DNA of 64,000 bases from Oxalobacter sp. Lineage in GTDB: Bacteria > Pseudomonadota > Gammaproteobacteria > Burkholderiales > Burkholderiaceae_D. The stretch spans positions 54,731-118,730 of the forward strand of contig JAEEYE010000004.1 in NCBI GenBank assembly GCA_016291665.1, given 5' to 3'. Within the stretch, counting starts at the first letter, position 1. Every line of letters starts with the position of its first letter. A model generated the notes under the pieces. That model was not told where the DNA came from. It was given only the letters and a program-made list of their open reading frames with translations, and made no database searches. A program made the translations under genes and the position numbers. Below are positions 24,688 to 32,503 of this stretch, in pieces.

Positions 24688-25779
24688 ATGGAACCTTTTA
24701 ACGCAAAGCCAATTCCGGGAGACACTTCTGCTGTCCAATGTGGGCAGTTGCAATCCCCTATCCTGGATGCTTTGGGCCGGCCGTTAAGGGATCTGCGGAT
24801 ATCGGTTACAGACCGTTGCAACTTCCGCTGTACTTATTGCATGCCCAAGCAGGTATTCGGTTCGGGCTTTCAGTTCATCCGACACCAGGACATGCTCTCT
24901 TTTGAGGAAATCGCGCGATTGGCATCTATCTTTACCAGCCTTGGTATTGCCAAGGTCCGTTTGACGGGGGGCGAGCCGCTGCTACGCCGCCATATTGAAC
25001 GGCTGGTTGGCTATCTTGCGGATATCAAGTGCCCTGACGGCAGTGGGCTCGACTTGGCGCTGACGACGAACGGCTCTGTTTTAAGGCAAAAGGCCAAGGC
25101 ACTTTTTGATGCCGGGTTAAAGCGCATTACCGTCTCTTTGGATGCACTGGACAATGACACCTACATGAAGATGAATGATGTCGGCTTTCCGGTGTCCATA
25201 GTGTTGGATGCAATCGAGTATGCCTTAGCGGTCGGTTTTTCACCGGTCAAGGTCAATGCCGTAATTCGCAAAGGCTACAATGAAGGCCAGATCCTGCCGC
25301 TGGTTGCCCATTTCAAAGGGACGCCTGTCATCTTGCGATTCATTGAGTATATGGATGCGGGGACTCGCTCTGGTTGGCACACGGATCAGATTGTCCCATC
25401 TGCTAGGATCATTGAGACCATCCAGTCCAAGTACCCTATCGAGCCATTGGAAGCCAATTATCCAGGTGAGACGGCTGAACGTTGGCGTCATACAGATGGG
25501 GGTGGTGAAATCGGTGTCATCTCCAGTATTACCCAGCCCTTCTGTTCAGCATGTTCACGGATCAGGCTTTCGACGGACGGTAAAATCTATCCCTGCCTTT
25601 TTTCGACGACGGGTTTTGACCTGCGCCAGCTGATCCGGTCAGGTCAGCCTGACGATACCATCAGGCAGGCGGTTGTGGATTATTGGCATTCGCGTGCTGA
25701 CCGTTATTCAGAACTGCGGTTGAAAAAGGAATACCAGCAGGATGGCCAGCGCATAGAAATGCATTACATCGGCGGTTGA
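24688..25779 (+). CDS. moaA: GTP 3',8-cyclase MoaA
   Basis: This radical-SAM enzyme starts molybdenum cofactor synthesis by converting GTP to 3',8-cyclo-GTP. The first 4Fe-4S cluster motif is CNFRCTYC, followed by VRLTGGEPLLRRH; the second cluster uses CSACSRIRLSTDGKIYPC near the C-terminus, and the protein ends in the conserved double glycine (YIGG). The ATG at 24688 (363 aa) is preferred to the GTG at 24658; neither has a clear ribosome site. No other moa genes are in the window. Confidence 0.95.
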   Translation: MEPFNAKPIPGDTSAVQCGQLQSPILDALGRPLRDLRISVTDRCNFRCTYCMPKQVFGSGFQFIRHQDMLSFEEIARLASIFTSLGIAKVRLTGGEPLLRRHIERLVGYLADIKCPDGSGLDLALTTNGSVLRQKAKALFDAGLKRITVSLDALDNDTYMKMNDVGFPVSIVLDAIEYALAVGFSPVKVNAVIRKGYNEGQILPLVAHFKGTPVILRFIEYMDAGTRSGWHTDQIVPSARIIETIQSKYPIEPLEANYPGETAERWRHTDGGGEIGVISSITQPFCSACSRIRLSTDGKIYPCLFSTTGFDLRQLIRSGQPDDTIRQAVVDYWHSRADRYSELRLKKEYQQDGQRIEMHYIGG

Positions 25780-25939
25780 TATTGATGTAATTACCGCTGC
25801 ATTGAAAACACATTTCAAACTGTCCATCAACAGGAAATCCTTCAATCAGGTTCTGGCCGTGGAAAAGCTTTGTGAAACGATGTCGTCGTTAAGCCGGTTT
25901 CTCAGAGTTCGTACTCATACTGTGGCAGCCTGTTTTTTA

Positions 25940-25969
25940 TTGACAGAAAGGGATTCTAAAAGATAGAAT
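25940..25969 (+). promoter_or_regulatory. promoter of tRNA-Pro
   Basis: TTGACA (25940-25945) and TAGAAT (25964-25969) are 18 bp apart, ending 9 bp before the tRNA-Pro gene. The preceding 160 bp after moaA contain nothing I can name. Confidence 0.65.
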
Positions 25970-25978
25970 TATATCTTT

Positions 25979-26055
25979 CGGGGCGTAGCGCAGCCTGGTA
26001 GCGCAACTGCTTTGGGAGCAGTGGGTCGGATGTTCGAATCATCTCGCCCCGACCA
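25979..26055 (+). tRNA. tRNA-Pro (TGG)
   Basis: The 77-nt cloverleaf has acceptor stem CGGGGCG/CGCCCCG, anticodon loop TTTGGGA (anticodon TGG), T-loop GTTCGAATC and an encoded ACCA end. Confidence 0.97.
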
Positions 26056-26061
26056 TTTAAA

Positions 26062-26090
26062 AGAGGCTGTCAATCTGACAGTCTTTTTTT
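26062..26090 (+). terminator. terminator between tRNA-Pro and tRNA-Arg
   Basis: GGCTGTCA-atc-TGACAGTC is an 8-9-bp stem followed by seven Ts. It lies between the two tRNA genes, so they are probably separate transcription units. Confidence 0.8.
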
Positions 26091-26117
26091 ACATCAAAAC
26101 CGCCGCTAAAGATTACT

Positions 26118-26194
26118 CTGCCCTTAGCTCAGCTGGATAGAGCAACGGCCTTCTAAGCCGTAGGTCACAGGTTCGAATCCTGTAGGGCAGGCCA
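26118..26194 (+). tRNA. tRNA-Arg (TCT)
   Basis: Acceptor stem CTGCCCT/AGGGCAG, anticodon stem ACGGC/GCCGT with loop CTTCTAA (anticodon TCT), T-arm ACAGG-TTCGAAT-CCTGT and an encoded GCCA end. Confidence 0.97.
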
Positions 26195-26257
26195 TTTCCT
26201 GAGATTTTTGGTACGTACCTGTTAAAATGCATCCTGCTTGTTTTGTCGATATGCTTC

Positions 26258-27010
26258 ATGTGTCTGATTGTTTTTGGATGGCAGGTCAAGGCAGGAAAGC
26301 CTTTAATCGCTGCCTCGAATAGGGATGAATTTTATGCCCGCCCTGCTCTGCCTGCGCACCGTTGGCAGGACGCACCGACGGTTTATGCGGGCAGGGATAT
26401 GGAAGCAGGTGGTACCTGGTTGGGAGTTGCCGATGATCCGAAAAACAACGGATACCGTTTTGCAGCGCTCACCAATGTCCGGGCGCCTGACCAGTTCAAT
26501 ACCTATGCGCCAACCCGCGGCTTGCTGGTGAGTGATTTCCTGTCCTCATCCGTTTCCCCTGAAGACTACCTGAAAAGCCTCCAATCGAAAGCATCGAAAT
26601 ATAACGGGTTCAACCTGCTGGTGGGTACGGTTGGTCAAGAAGCGACGCTCATCTGGTATTCGAACTTAGGTGGCAACCATCCGCAAAACGGCAAACCCTT
26701 GCCCCCAGGGATTTATGGTATTTCCAATGCCCTTTTGGATACGCCTTGGCCCAAACTGGTTAAAACGCGCAGCCGGTTTACCACCCTTGTTGGGCAGGAT
26801 GCACCCAAGGATGCTTATTTTTCGATGTTGTCCGACACCCAGCTGGTGCCTGATGAGAACCTGCCGGATACGGGTGTTTCATACGAATGGGAAAAGCTCC
26901 TTTCTGCTGTCTGTATCCATTCCAAGGATTACGGTACCCGCGTATCAACCTTGGTTGAGCTCTATCCCGATGCGCCACCCTTGTTGCAAGAGCGTATCAT
27001 TCACCCTTAG
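26258..27010 (+). CDS. NRDE-family protein (TANGO2-like)
   Basis: The start at 26258 (MCLIVFGWQ) places a cysteine second, as usual for the family, and the track start is an upstream TTG. The 250-residue protein has the family signature AASNRDEFYARP plus GGTWLGV, FAALTNVR and FNLLVG segments. The NRDE fold resembles N-terminal nucleophile hydrolases, which would make the cysteine after the initiator methionine the active residue, but the reaction is not established; eukaryotic TANGO2 is linked to heme and lipid handling. It precedes bioF by 21 bp. Confidence 0.85.
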   Translation: MCLIVFGWQVKAGKPLIAASNRDEFYARPALPAHRWQDAPTVYAGRDMEAGGTWLGVADDPKNNGYRFAALTNVRAPDQFNTYAPTRGLLVSDFLSSSVSPEDYLKSLQSKASKYNGFNLLVGTVGQEATLIWYSNLGGNHPQNGKPLPPGIYGISNALLDTPWPKLVKTRSRFTTLVGQDAPKDAYFSMLSDTQLVPDENLPDTGVSYEWEKLLSAVCIHSKDYGTRVSTLVELYPDAPPLLQERIIHP

Positions 27011-27031
27011 TGTTATAGATTGAATTGCGCC

Positions 27032-28186
27032 ATGATTTGGACAGAATTGGAATCTGAGCTCGCTGCTTTAGCTGATAAGCATCTTTTGCGTACCCGTAAA
27101 ACACTGGAATCCGGGTGTAACACCCATATGATGGTGTCTGGCAAATCCTTATTGGCTTTTTGCAGTAATGATTACCTGGGTTTGGCCTCGCATCCCTTAA
27201 TCGGCCAAGCTATCTGTGATGCGGTTAAGCGCTGGGGAACGGGCTCTGGCGGCTCACATGTCGTCAACGGCCATATGCTACCGCACCAGCAGCTGGAAGA
27301 GGCTTTGGCAGACTTTGTCGGTGCTGACCGGGCGCTCTACTACAGTACCGGCTATATGGCCAATATTGGGGTTGTGCCGACTTTGGTGGGGCGTGGGGAT
27401 GCGGTTTTTGCTGACCGCTTAAACCATGCGTCTTTGATTGATGCCGTGCAGCTTTCCCGGGCTGAACATAGGCGTTATGCCCACAAGGATATGGCGCAGC
27501 TTGAGAAGATGCTCGCTGCGTCAGACGCCAAACGCAAACTGATTTTAACCGATGCCGTTTTCAGCATGGATGGCGATATTGCGCCATTAAAAGAACTTTT
27601 TGATTTGGCTGAGCGTTATGATGCCTGGCTTGTTTTAGATGATGCCCATGGCTTCGGTGTCTTGGGTTTAGAAGGCCGTGGCTCGTTAAGCCATTTTGGC
27701 ATGCCTTTTCATCCCCGTATGGTTTATGTCGGCACCTTGGGCAAAGCCGCAGGTGTCTCAGGGGCGTTTGTCGCTGGGGCATCAACGGTCATCGAATACC
27801 TGATGCAGCGCTCACGTTCTTATATTTTCACGACGGCATCGAGTCCCATCATTGCATCTGCCCTTTTAACTGCTTTGGAATTGATCAAGACCGGTGAAAG
27901 CCGCCGGAAGCAGTTGCGTGCCCTATCCCAATGTTTGCGCGATGGCTTATCAGGCACCGCATGGCAGCTGCTGCCTTCGTCAACAGCCATCCATCCAGTT
28001 GTTGTCGGTGGCAATGAAGCGGTACTCAAAGTTTCCAAGGCATTGATGGACAGTGGTATTTGGGTACCGGCAATCCGGCCGCCTACCGTACCACAGGGGG
28101 CTGCAAGGCTTCGCATTTCACTTTCTGCTTCGCATACGTTGGACGATGTGAAACGGCTCACTGATGCATTAAGGGAGATTGAATGA
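27032..28186 (+). CDS. bioF: 8-amino-7-oxononanoate synthase
   Basis: The 384-residue PLP enzyme condenses pimeloyl-ACP with alanine in biotin synthesis. The alpha-oxoamine synthase features include FCSNDYLGLASHP, GSGGSHVVNGH, LDDAHGFGVLG and the PLP lysine in YVGTLGKAAGVSGAFV. The ATG at 27032 is preferred to a TTG at 27020. Its stop overlaps the bioH start by 4 bp (ATGA), so bioF, bioH and bioC are translationally coupled. bioA, bioD and bioB are not in this window. Confidence 0.95.
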   Translation: MIWTELESELAALADKHLLRTRKTLESGCNTHMMVSGKSLLAFCSNDYLGLASHPLIGQAICDAVKRWGTGSGGSHVVNGHMLPHQQLEEALADFVGADRALYYSTGYMANIGVVPTLVGRGDAVFADRLNHASLIDAVQLSRAEHRRYAHKDMAQLEKMLAASDAKRKLILTDAVFSMDGDIAPLKELFDLAERYDAWLVLDDAHGFGVLGLEGRGSLSHFGMPFHPRMVYVGTLGKAAGVSGAFVAGASTVIEYLMQRSRSYIFTTASSPIIASALLTALELIKTGESRRKQLRALSQCLRDGLSGTAWQLLPSSTAIHPVVVGGNEAVLKVSKALMDSGIWVPAIRPPTVPQGAARLRISLSASHTLDDVKRLTDALREIE

Positions 28187-28920
28187 CGGACTTGGTCTTT
28201 TGGCATGGGTGGGCGATGGCGCCGTATGTCTTTACCCCATTGATAGATGCCTTGCACCGCCAAAATGCGGCACTGACCTGCCAGACAGTCGCGTTGCCGG
28301 GCTATGTAGATACCCAAAAACCAAATATATCTACTATGACGGACTGGGTCGATGCCTTGATGGCTGAGATTGGACAGCCATCGGTTTTGGTTGCTTGGTC
28401 GATGGGCGCGATGCTGGCATTGGACGCGGCGGTGCGTTATCCCGACAAAATCCAGAAGCTGGTCCTTTTCGGGGCGACGCCGCGCTTTGTCAATGGCAAC
28501 GGCTGGGCATATGGCTTATCCCCCGATACGGCTTCCCGTTTTAAGGAAGGCGTCAAGGCAGACCGAATGAAGACCCTGAAACGCTTTACGGTACTTTTTA
28601 ACCAGAAAGATATCCAAGCACGGGAAATCACGCGTTTTTTGGGGGACATCCCTTGTCCTGCTGCTGATGGTGTCTTGCTGCAGGGGCTCGACTTTTTGCA
28701 TACTGCTGATTTCCGGGATGTTGTCCCAAAAATCAGGCAGGAGACACTTTTGATCCATGGTGCACATGATCCCCTGATGCCTGTTGAAGCAGCCAAATGG
28801 CTCTCACAAATGATACCTCATGCGAACCTTGAGATTGTGCCTGATGCAGCCCATGCGCCCTTCCTGTCCAATCCTGCGGTCTGCGCCCAAGCCATCGGGA
28901 GGTTCCTGTCATGGATATAG
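28183..28920 (+). CDS. bioH: pimeloyl-[ACP] methyl ester esterase
   Basis: The 245-residue alpha/beta hydrolase starts LVFWHGWAMAPYVF (HGW oxyanion motif). The catalytic triad appears as Ser in AWSMGAM, Asp in IHGAHDPLMPVE, and His in PDAAHAPFL. BioH cleaves the methyl group from pimeloyl-ACP methyl ester to end the BioC-dependent pathway. The nucleophile motif has Ala instead of the more usual Gly on both sides (AWSMGA against GWSLGG). It lies between bioF and bioC with overlaps of 4 and 10 bp. Confidence 0.92.
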   Translation: MTDLVFWHGWAMAPYVFTPLIDALHRQNAALTCQTVALPGYVDTQKPNISTMTDWVDALMAEIGQPSVLVAWSMGAMLALDAAVRYPDKIQKLVLFGATPRFVNGNGWAYGLSPDTASRFKEGVKADRMKTLKRFTVLFNQKDIQAREITRFLGDIPCPAADGVLLQGLDFLHTADFRDVVPKIRQETLLIHGAHDPLMPVEAAKWLSQMIPHANLEIVPDAAHAPFLSNPAVCAQAIGRFLSWI

Positions 28921-29699
28921 ACCGTAAGTCTGCGATTGGCCGTTCTTTTGGCAAAGCGGCTGCGCAATATGATGACTTGGCCCTTTTCCAGCGGCAGATC
29001 AATGACCGGATGGCTTCGCTTCTGCCTACCTTCGTGCCAGCGGGATTTACGCCCGGGCGTATTTTAGATGCGGGTTGTGGCACTGGCTTGGGCATCCCTG
29101 CCTTAAAGGCCATTTGGCCTGAAGCACGGATTACTGGCTGTGACCTGTCTGAAGGGATGGTTTTGGAAGCTAGGCGTAAGGGTTTTGAAGCCCTTGTCTG
29201 CGATATCGAAAACCTGCCTTTTCCTTTTGGGCATTTTGACCTAGTATGGAGTTCGCTTTCATTGCAATGGTGCCATCCATACCGCGCACTGTCAGAATTT
29301 TCCCGCGTCCTGTCTTACGGGGGCTGCCTCTTTTTTTCGACTTTGGCACCGGGAACCTTAAAAGAAGTCGAATATGCCTTTTCTGGCTTGGACACGTCTG
29401 AACATGTGATCCAGTTTGTGGATGTTGATCGGTTGCGAGGGGTGCTCTCGCTGGCCTCTTTTACGGAACTGGAACTGATTCAGGAAACGCACCAGGTCTT
29501 TTATCCCACCATACGGGATGTGATGGCTTCCATCAAAGGCATTGGTGCCGGCCATGTGAGCCAACGCCGCAACGGCCTTTTAGGCCGCAAGGCATGGGAG
29601 AGGATCCAGGCACGCTATGAGTCACTTAAGACTGACAAAGGTTTGCCGGTTACTTATGAAGTCATCATTGCCTCAGCGCGCGTTAACATGGCCAAATAG
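28911..29699 (+). CDS. bioC: malonyl-[ACP] O-methyltransferase
   Basis: The 262-residue SAM methyltransferase has motif I ILDAGCGTGLGIPALK, the acidic loop TGCDLSEGM, and FDLVWSSLSLQWC. The start KSAIGRSFGKAAAQYDDLALFQ is the standard BioC N-terminus. BioC methylates malonyl-ACP so that fatty acid enzymes can build pimelate. It overlaps bioH by 10 bp at its start, and its last 27 bp overlap the end of the convergent BrkB gene. Confidence 0.93.
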   Translation: MDIDRKSAIGRSFGKAAAQYDDLALFQRQINDRMASLLPTFVPAGFTPGRILDAGCGTGLGIPALKAIWPEARITGCDLSEGMVLEARRKGFEALVCDIENLPFPFGHFDLVWSSLSLQWCHPYRALSEFSRVLSYGGCLFFSTLAPGTLKEVEYAFSGLDTSEHVIQFVDVDRLRGVLSLASFTELELIQETHQVFYPTIRDVMASIKGIGAGHVSQRRNGLLGRKAWERIQARYESLKTDKGLPVTYEVIIASARVNMAK

Positions 29700-30992
29700 T
29701 GGCGGAGGCAGTTTTTCCGTTATGGCATAAGGTGAACTGAAATAGTCATTCAGGCTGATGCTCATCTCATGGTCGATGATGCGTTTGATTTCATCGGCCA
29801 AGATGTCTTCGTGGTTGCCAGTGAAGACGCATTCTTCGAAGATGGTGGCCAGTGTGATCCTGTCGCCGTCCCCACACCATTGCCAGCGGGTTTTCGCACG
29901 CCTTGCCCAAAAGTAAGATGAGAATGTTTTTTCCTGAGGGGATTGCACCCACCCTAACTTTTCCAGTTCACCGATGGCATATTCCACTTCGTGGCCGGAT
30001 AAGTGGGTCATTGCAACGATGTCTGACATTGGGGAAAACATGGTTTTGCGTTCCGGTTTGTTCAGGACACCGATGACTTTCAAGACATCAAAGAAATGTT
30101 TGCCGGGATGGATCTTTTCGTTCCAGCTGCCGTTTCGGATTTCAGGGAGGATGGCGGCGGTAAATGCGCCTAAGAGTACGATGATTGTGCAGATATAGAT
30201 CCACATGATGAAGATCGGGAAAGCGGCGAGCGTCCCATAGACCTTCTCATAGAAGTTGAAATTCAGCATGTAAAAGGCGAAGCCGCGGATGGCAATCTCA
30301 AAGGCAACCGCTGCAAAGACACCCCCTGCCAAGGCATCACGCCACTGTACCAATCTGTTGGGCAGGATCCGGTAGAACAGTGAAAACGCAAAGGCAGTCC
30401 AAAGGATGCCGCAGACCGATGTGGCAATGCCGCCAATGAAAGGCAGGTAGGTTGTAAAACCATGTTTGGCCAATATGACGTGGGATGTGATGTAAAGCGA
30501 TGAACCGACGGATATCGGCACCAGCATACCGAGGAAAAGGTATAACGAGAGGCGCTTATGCCAGGGTCTGGCGCTTGTTGTCCCCCAGATGCTGTTGAAT
30601 GCGTTTTCCAAGGCTGAGAGGCTCGTATACAGGGAAAACAGTAACGCAATACCACCGATGAGGGATACCTTACCGGCATTGGCTACAAAGCGGTTTAAGT
30701 ATTTCAGGATGATGTTGGTAACGTTCTCAGGCATCATGCCTTGGGCGAAATAACTCTCAAGTGAACCCTTTAAAGTGCCAAACACGGGGAATTGGGTAAA
30801 AATCGCCAGGAAAAGCGCCAACATCGGCACGATGTTTAGGAGGACTGTGAAGCTGATACCACCAGCGGACTCCATCAGCCGGCTTTCTGAGAGCCTTTTG
30901 AGGCACCAGCCTACGGCGACCTTCCCTTTTTCCTTACCCGTCATAGGGGGGGCTTCTGTTGCAGCTTGGGGTTTGGTTTCTGGTTGTTTCAT
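29673..30992 (-). CDS. YihY/BrkB-family membrane protein
   Basis: The protein has about six membrane segments with the UPF0761/virulence factor BrkB signature SAGGISFTVLLNIVPMLALFLAIF near the start, followed by SLYTSLSALENAFNSIWG and MWIYICTIIVLLGAFTAAILPE. A cytoplasmic C-terminal domain of about 120 residues follows, with a winged-helix-like FSPMSDIVAMTHLSGHEVEYAIGELEKLGWV. The function is not established. The track start at 31070 (465 aa) is possible; I prefer MKQPETKPQ at 30992 because it leaves room for divergent promoters, but no ribosome site decides. Confidence 0.85.
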   Translation of the reverse strand: MKQPETKPQAATEAPPMTGKEKGKVAVGWCLKRLSESRLMESAGGISFTVLLNIVPMLALFLAIFTQFPVFGTLKGSLESYFAQGMMPENVTNIILKYLNRFVANAGKVSLIGGIALLFSLYTSLSALENAFNSIWGTTSARPWHKRLSLYLFLGMLVPISVGSSLYITSHVILAKHGFTTYLPFIGGIATSVCGILWTAFAFSLFYRILPNRLVQWRDALAGGVFAAVAFEIAIRGFAFYMLNFNFYEKVYGTLAAFPIFIMWIYICTIIVLLGAFTAAILPEIRNGSWNEKIHPGKHFFDVLKVIGVLNKPERKTMFSPMSDIVAMTHLSGHEVEYAIGELEKLGWVQSPQEKTFSSYFWARRAKTRWQWCGDGDRITLATIFEECVFTGNHEDILADEIKRIIDHEMSISLNDYFSSPYAITEKLPPPLFGHVNAR

Positions 30993-31082
30993 GGCAGCTT
31001 TGGGGATAATATTTGCACGGAACCAACTCTTTTCAGGATAGCAAAGTTTTCGTTCCATTAGAACATCCATATCGGGAATACC

Positions 31083-32498
31083 ATGCCAAAAACGCCTTTT
31101 CTCGCTGCCTGTGAAAAAACCATTGGGACTGATGCCGTTTTAAAGGATCCTCAGTTGATGATGCCGTATCTGACGGATGTCAGGAAACGCTTCACTGGGC
31201 GGGCTATGGCAGTCCTCTTTCCTAAGAGCACACAGGAGGTCTCGCAGTTGATGCGCTTGTGCACCCAATACCGTGTGAATGTGGTTCCCCAGGGCGGTAA
31301 TACAGGGACGGTTTTAGGCAGTGTGCCGGATAAGACTGGTCATGCCGTGGTCATCTCATTAAAACGTATGAACCATATCTTAGGTGTTGATCCTGAAAAC
31401 CTGACGATGACGGTTGAGGCCGGTTGTATCTTAGACCATGTCCGCGCGACCGCACGCGATGCCGGCAGGCTTTTCCCTTTATCATTGGCTTCATCAGGTT
31501 CCTGCATGATTGGCGGTAATCTGGCGGCCAATGCTGGGGGCACAGCTGTCCTGCGTTATGGGACAGCTCGTGACCTGTGCTTGGGGCTCCAGGCTGTCCT
31601 GCCTGACGGAGCGGTTTATGATGGGCTCTACCGCTTAAGGAAAAACAATACCGGTTATGATCTAAAAGACCTTTTTATTGGCTCTGAAGGAACCCTTGGT
31701 ATCATTACTGCTGCAGTGTTGAAGCTTTTCCCACTCCCTAAAGGGCGGCAGACCGCTTTTGTGGCACTCCAAAGTCCAGATGATGCGTTACGGTTATTGA
31801 ACCTTGCGCAAGGTATGGCGCAGGATCTGCTCACAACCTATGAATTGATCTCTTCAGTCAGTCTGGGAGTAGTCCTCGCGCATTTCCCAGACCTGAAGTC
31901 CCCTTTGCCTGAAAAGGCGCCCTATTATGTGTTGATGGAACTCTCTGGCACCCAGCAGGTTCAGGACATGCAGGAAGCGCTTGAAGCTATTTTAGGGGCG
32001 GCTTTTGATGAAGGCATTGTCATCGATGCCGCTATTGCCCAGTCGGAAGCGCAGGCCCAGCACTTTTGGGCTTTGCGTGAAAACATCGCCGAAGGCCAGG
32101 CCCGTTCCGGTAAGAACATCAAGCATGATATCTCGGTTCCTGTCTCCCAGATTCCCCGGTTTATGGCGGTGACGGATCAGTTGCTCCAAGACGCTTTCCC
32201 TGGATGCAGGATGACTGTGTTTGGCCATTTGGGCGATGGGAGCCTGCATTACAATGTCGGCGCCCCTCCAGGTATAACCGATGATGCTTTTTTACAGCGC
32301 CAGGATGCAGTGAACCAGGTGGTCTACGACAGTGTTGCCCGCTTTCATGGTGCGATATCCGCAGAACACGGACTGGGTGCCTTAAAGCATGACAAGAATG
32401 CCCATTACAAAGGCAATGTTGAAATGGATCTGATGCGACGGATTAAAGGAGCCATCGACCCCTTGGGCATCATGAACCCAGGCAAGGTCTTGCCATAG
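31083..32498 (+). CDS. FAD-linked D-2-hydroxyacid dehydrogenase
   Basis: The 471-residue flavoprotein has a PCMH-type FAD domain (RVNVVPQGGNTGTVLGS; SSGSCMIGGNLAANAGG; NNTGYDLKDLFIGSEGTLGIIT) and the FAD-oxidase C domain with VFGHLGDGSLHYNV and ISAEHGLGALKHDKN. This combination is that of the GlcD/D2HGDH/D-lactate dehydrogenase family. Glycolate or D-2-hydroxyglutarate are possible substrates; the single-gene context (no glcE or glcF) favours a D-2-hydroxyglutarate or D-lactate-type enzyme. It is transcribed divergently from the BrkB gene. Confidence 0.88.
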   Translation: MPKTPFLAACEKTIGTDAVLKDPQLMMPYLTDVRKRFTGRAMAVLFPKSTQEVSQLMRLCTQYRVNVVPQGGNTGTVLGSVPDKTGHAVVISLKRMNHILGVDPENLTMTVEAGCILDHVRATARDAGRLFPLSLASSGSCMIGGNLAANAGGTAVLRYGTARDLCLGLQAVLPDGAVYDGLYRLRKNNTGYDLKDLFIGSEGTLGIITAAVLKLFPLPKGRQTAFVALQSPDDALRLLNLAQGMAQDLLTTYELISSVSLGVVLAHFPDLKSPLPEKAPYYVLMELSGTQQVQDMQEALEAILGAAFDEGIVIDAAIAQSEAQAQHFWALRENIAEGQARSGKNIKHDISVPVSQIPRFMAVTDQLLQDAFPGCRMTVFGHLGDGSLHYNVGAPPGITDDAFLQRQDAVNQVVYDSVARFHGAISAEHGLGALKHDKNAHYKGNVEMDLMRRIKGAIDPLGIMNPGKVLP

Positions 32499-32503
32499 CC
32501 GTC

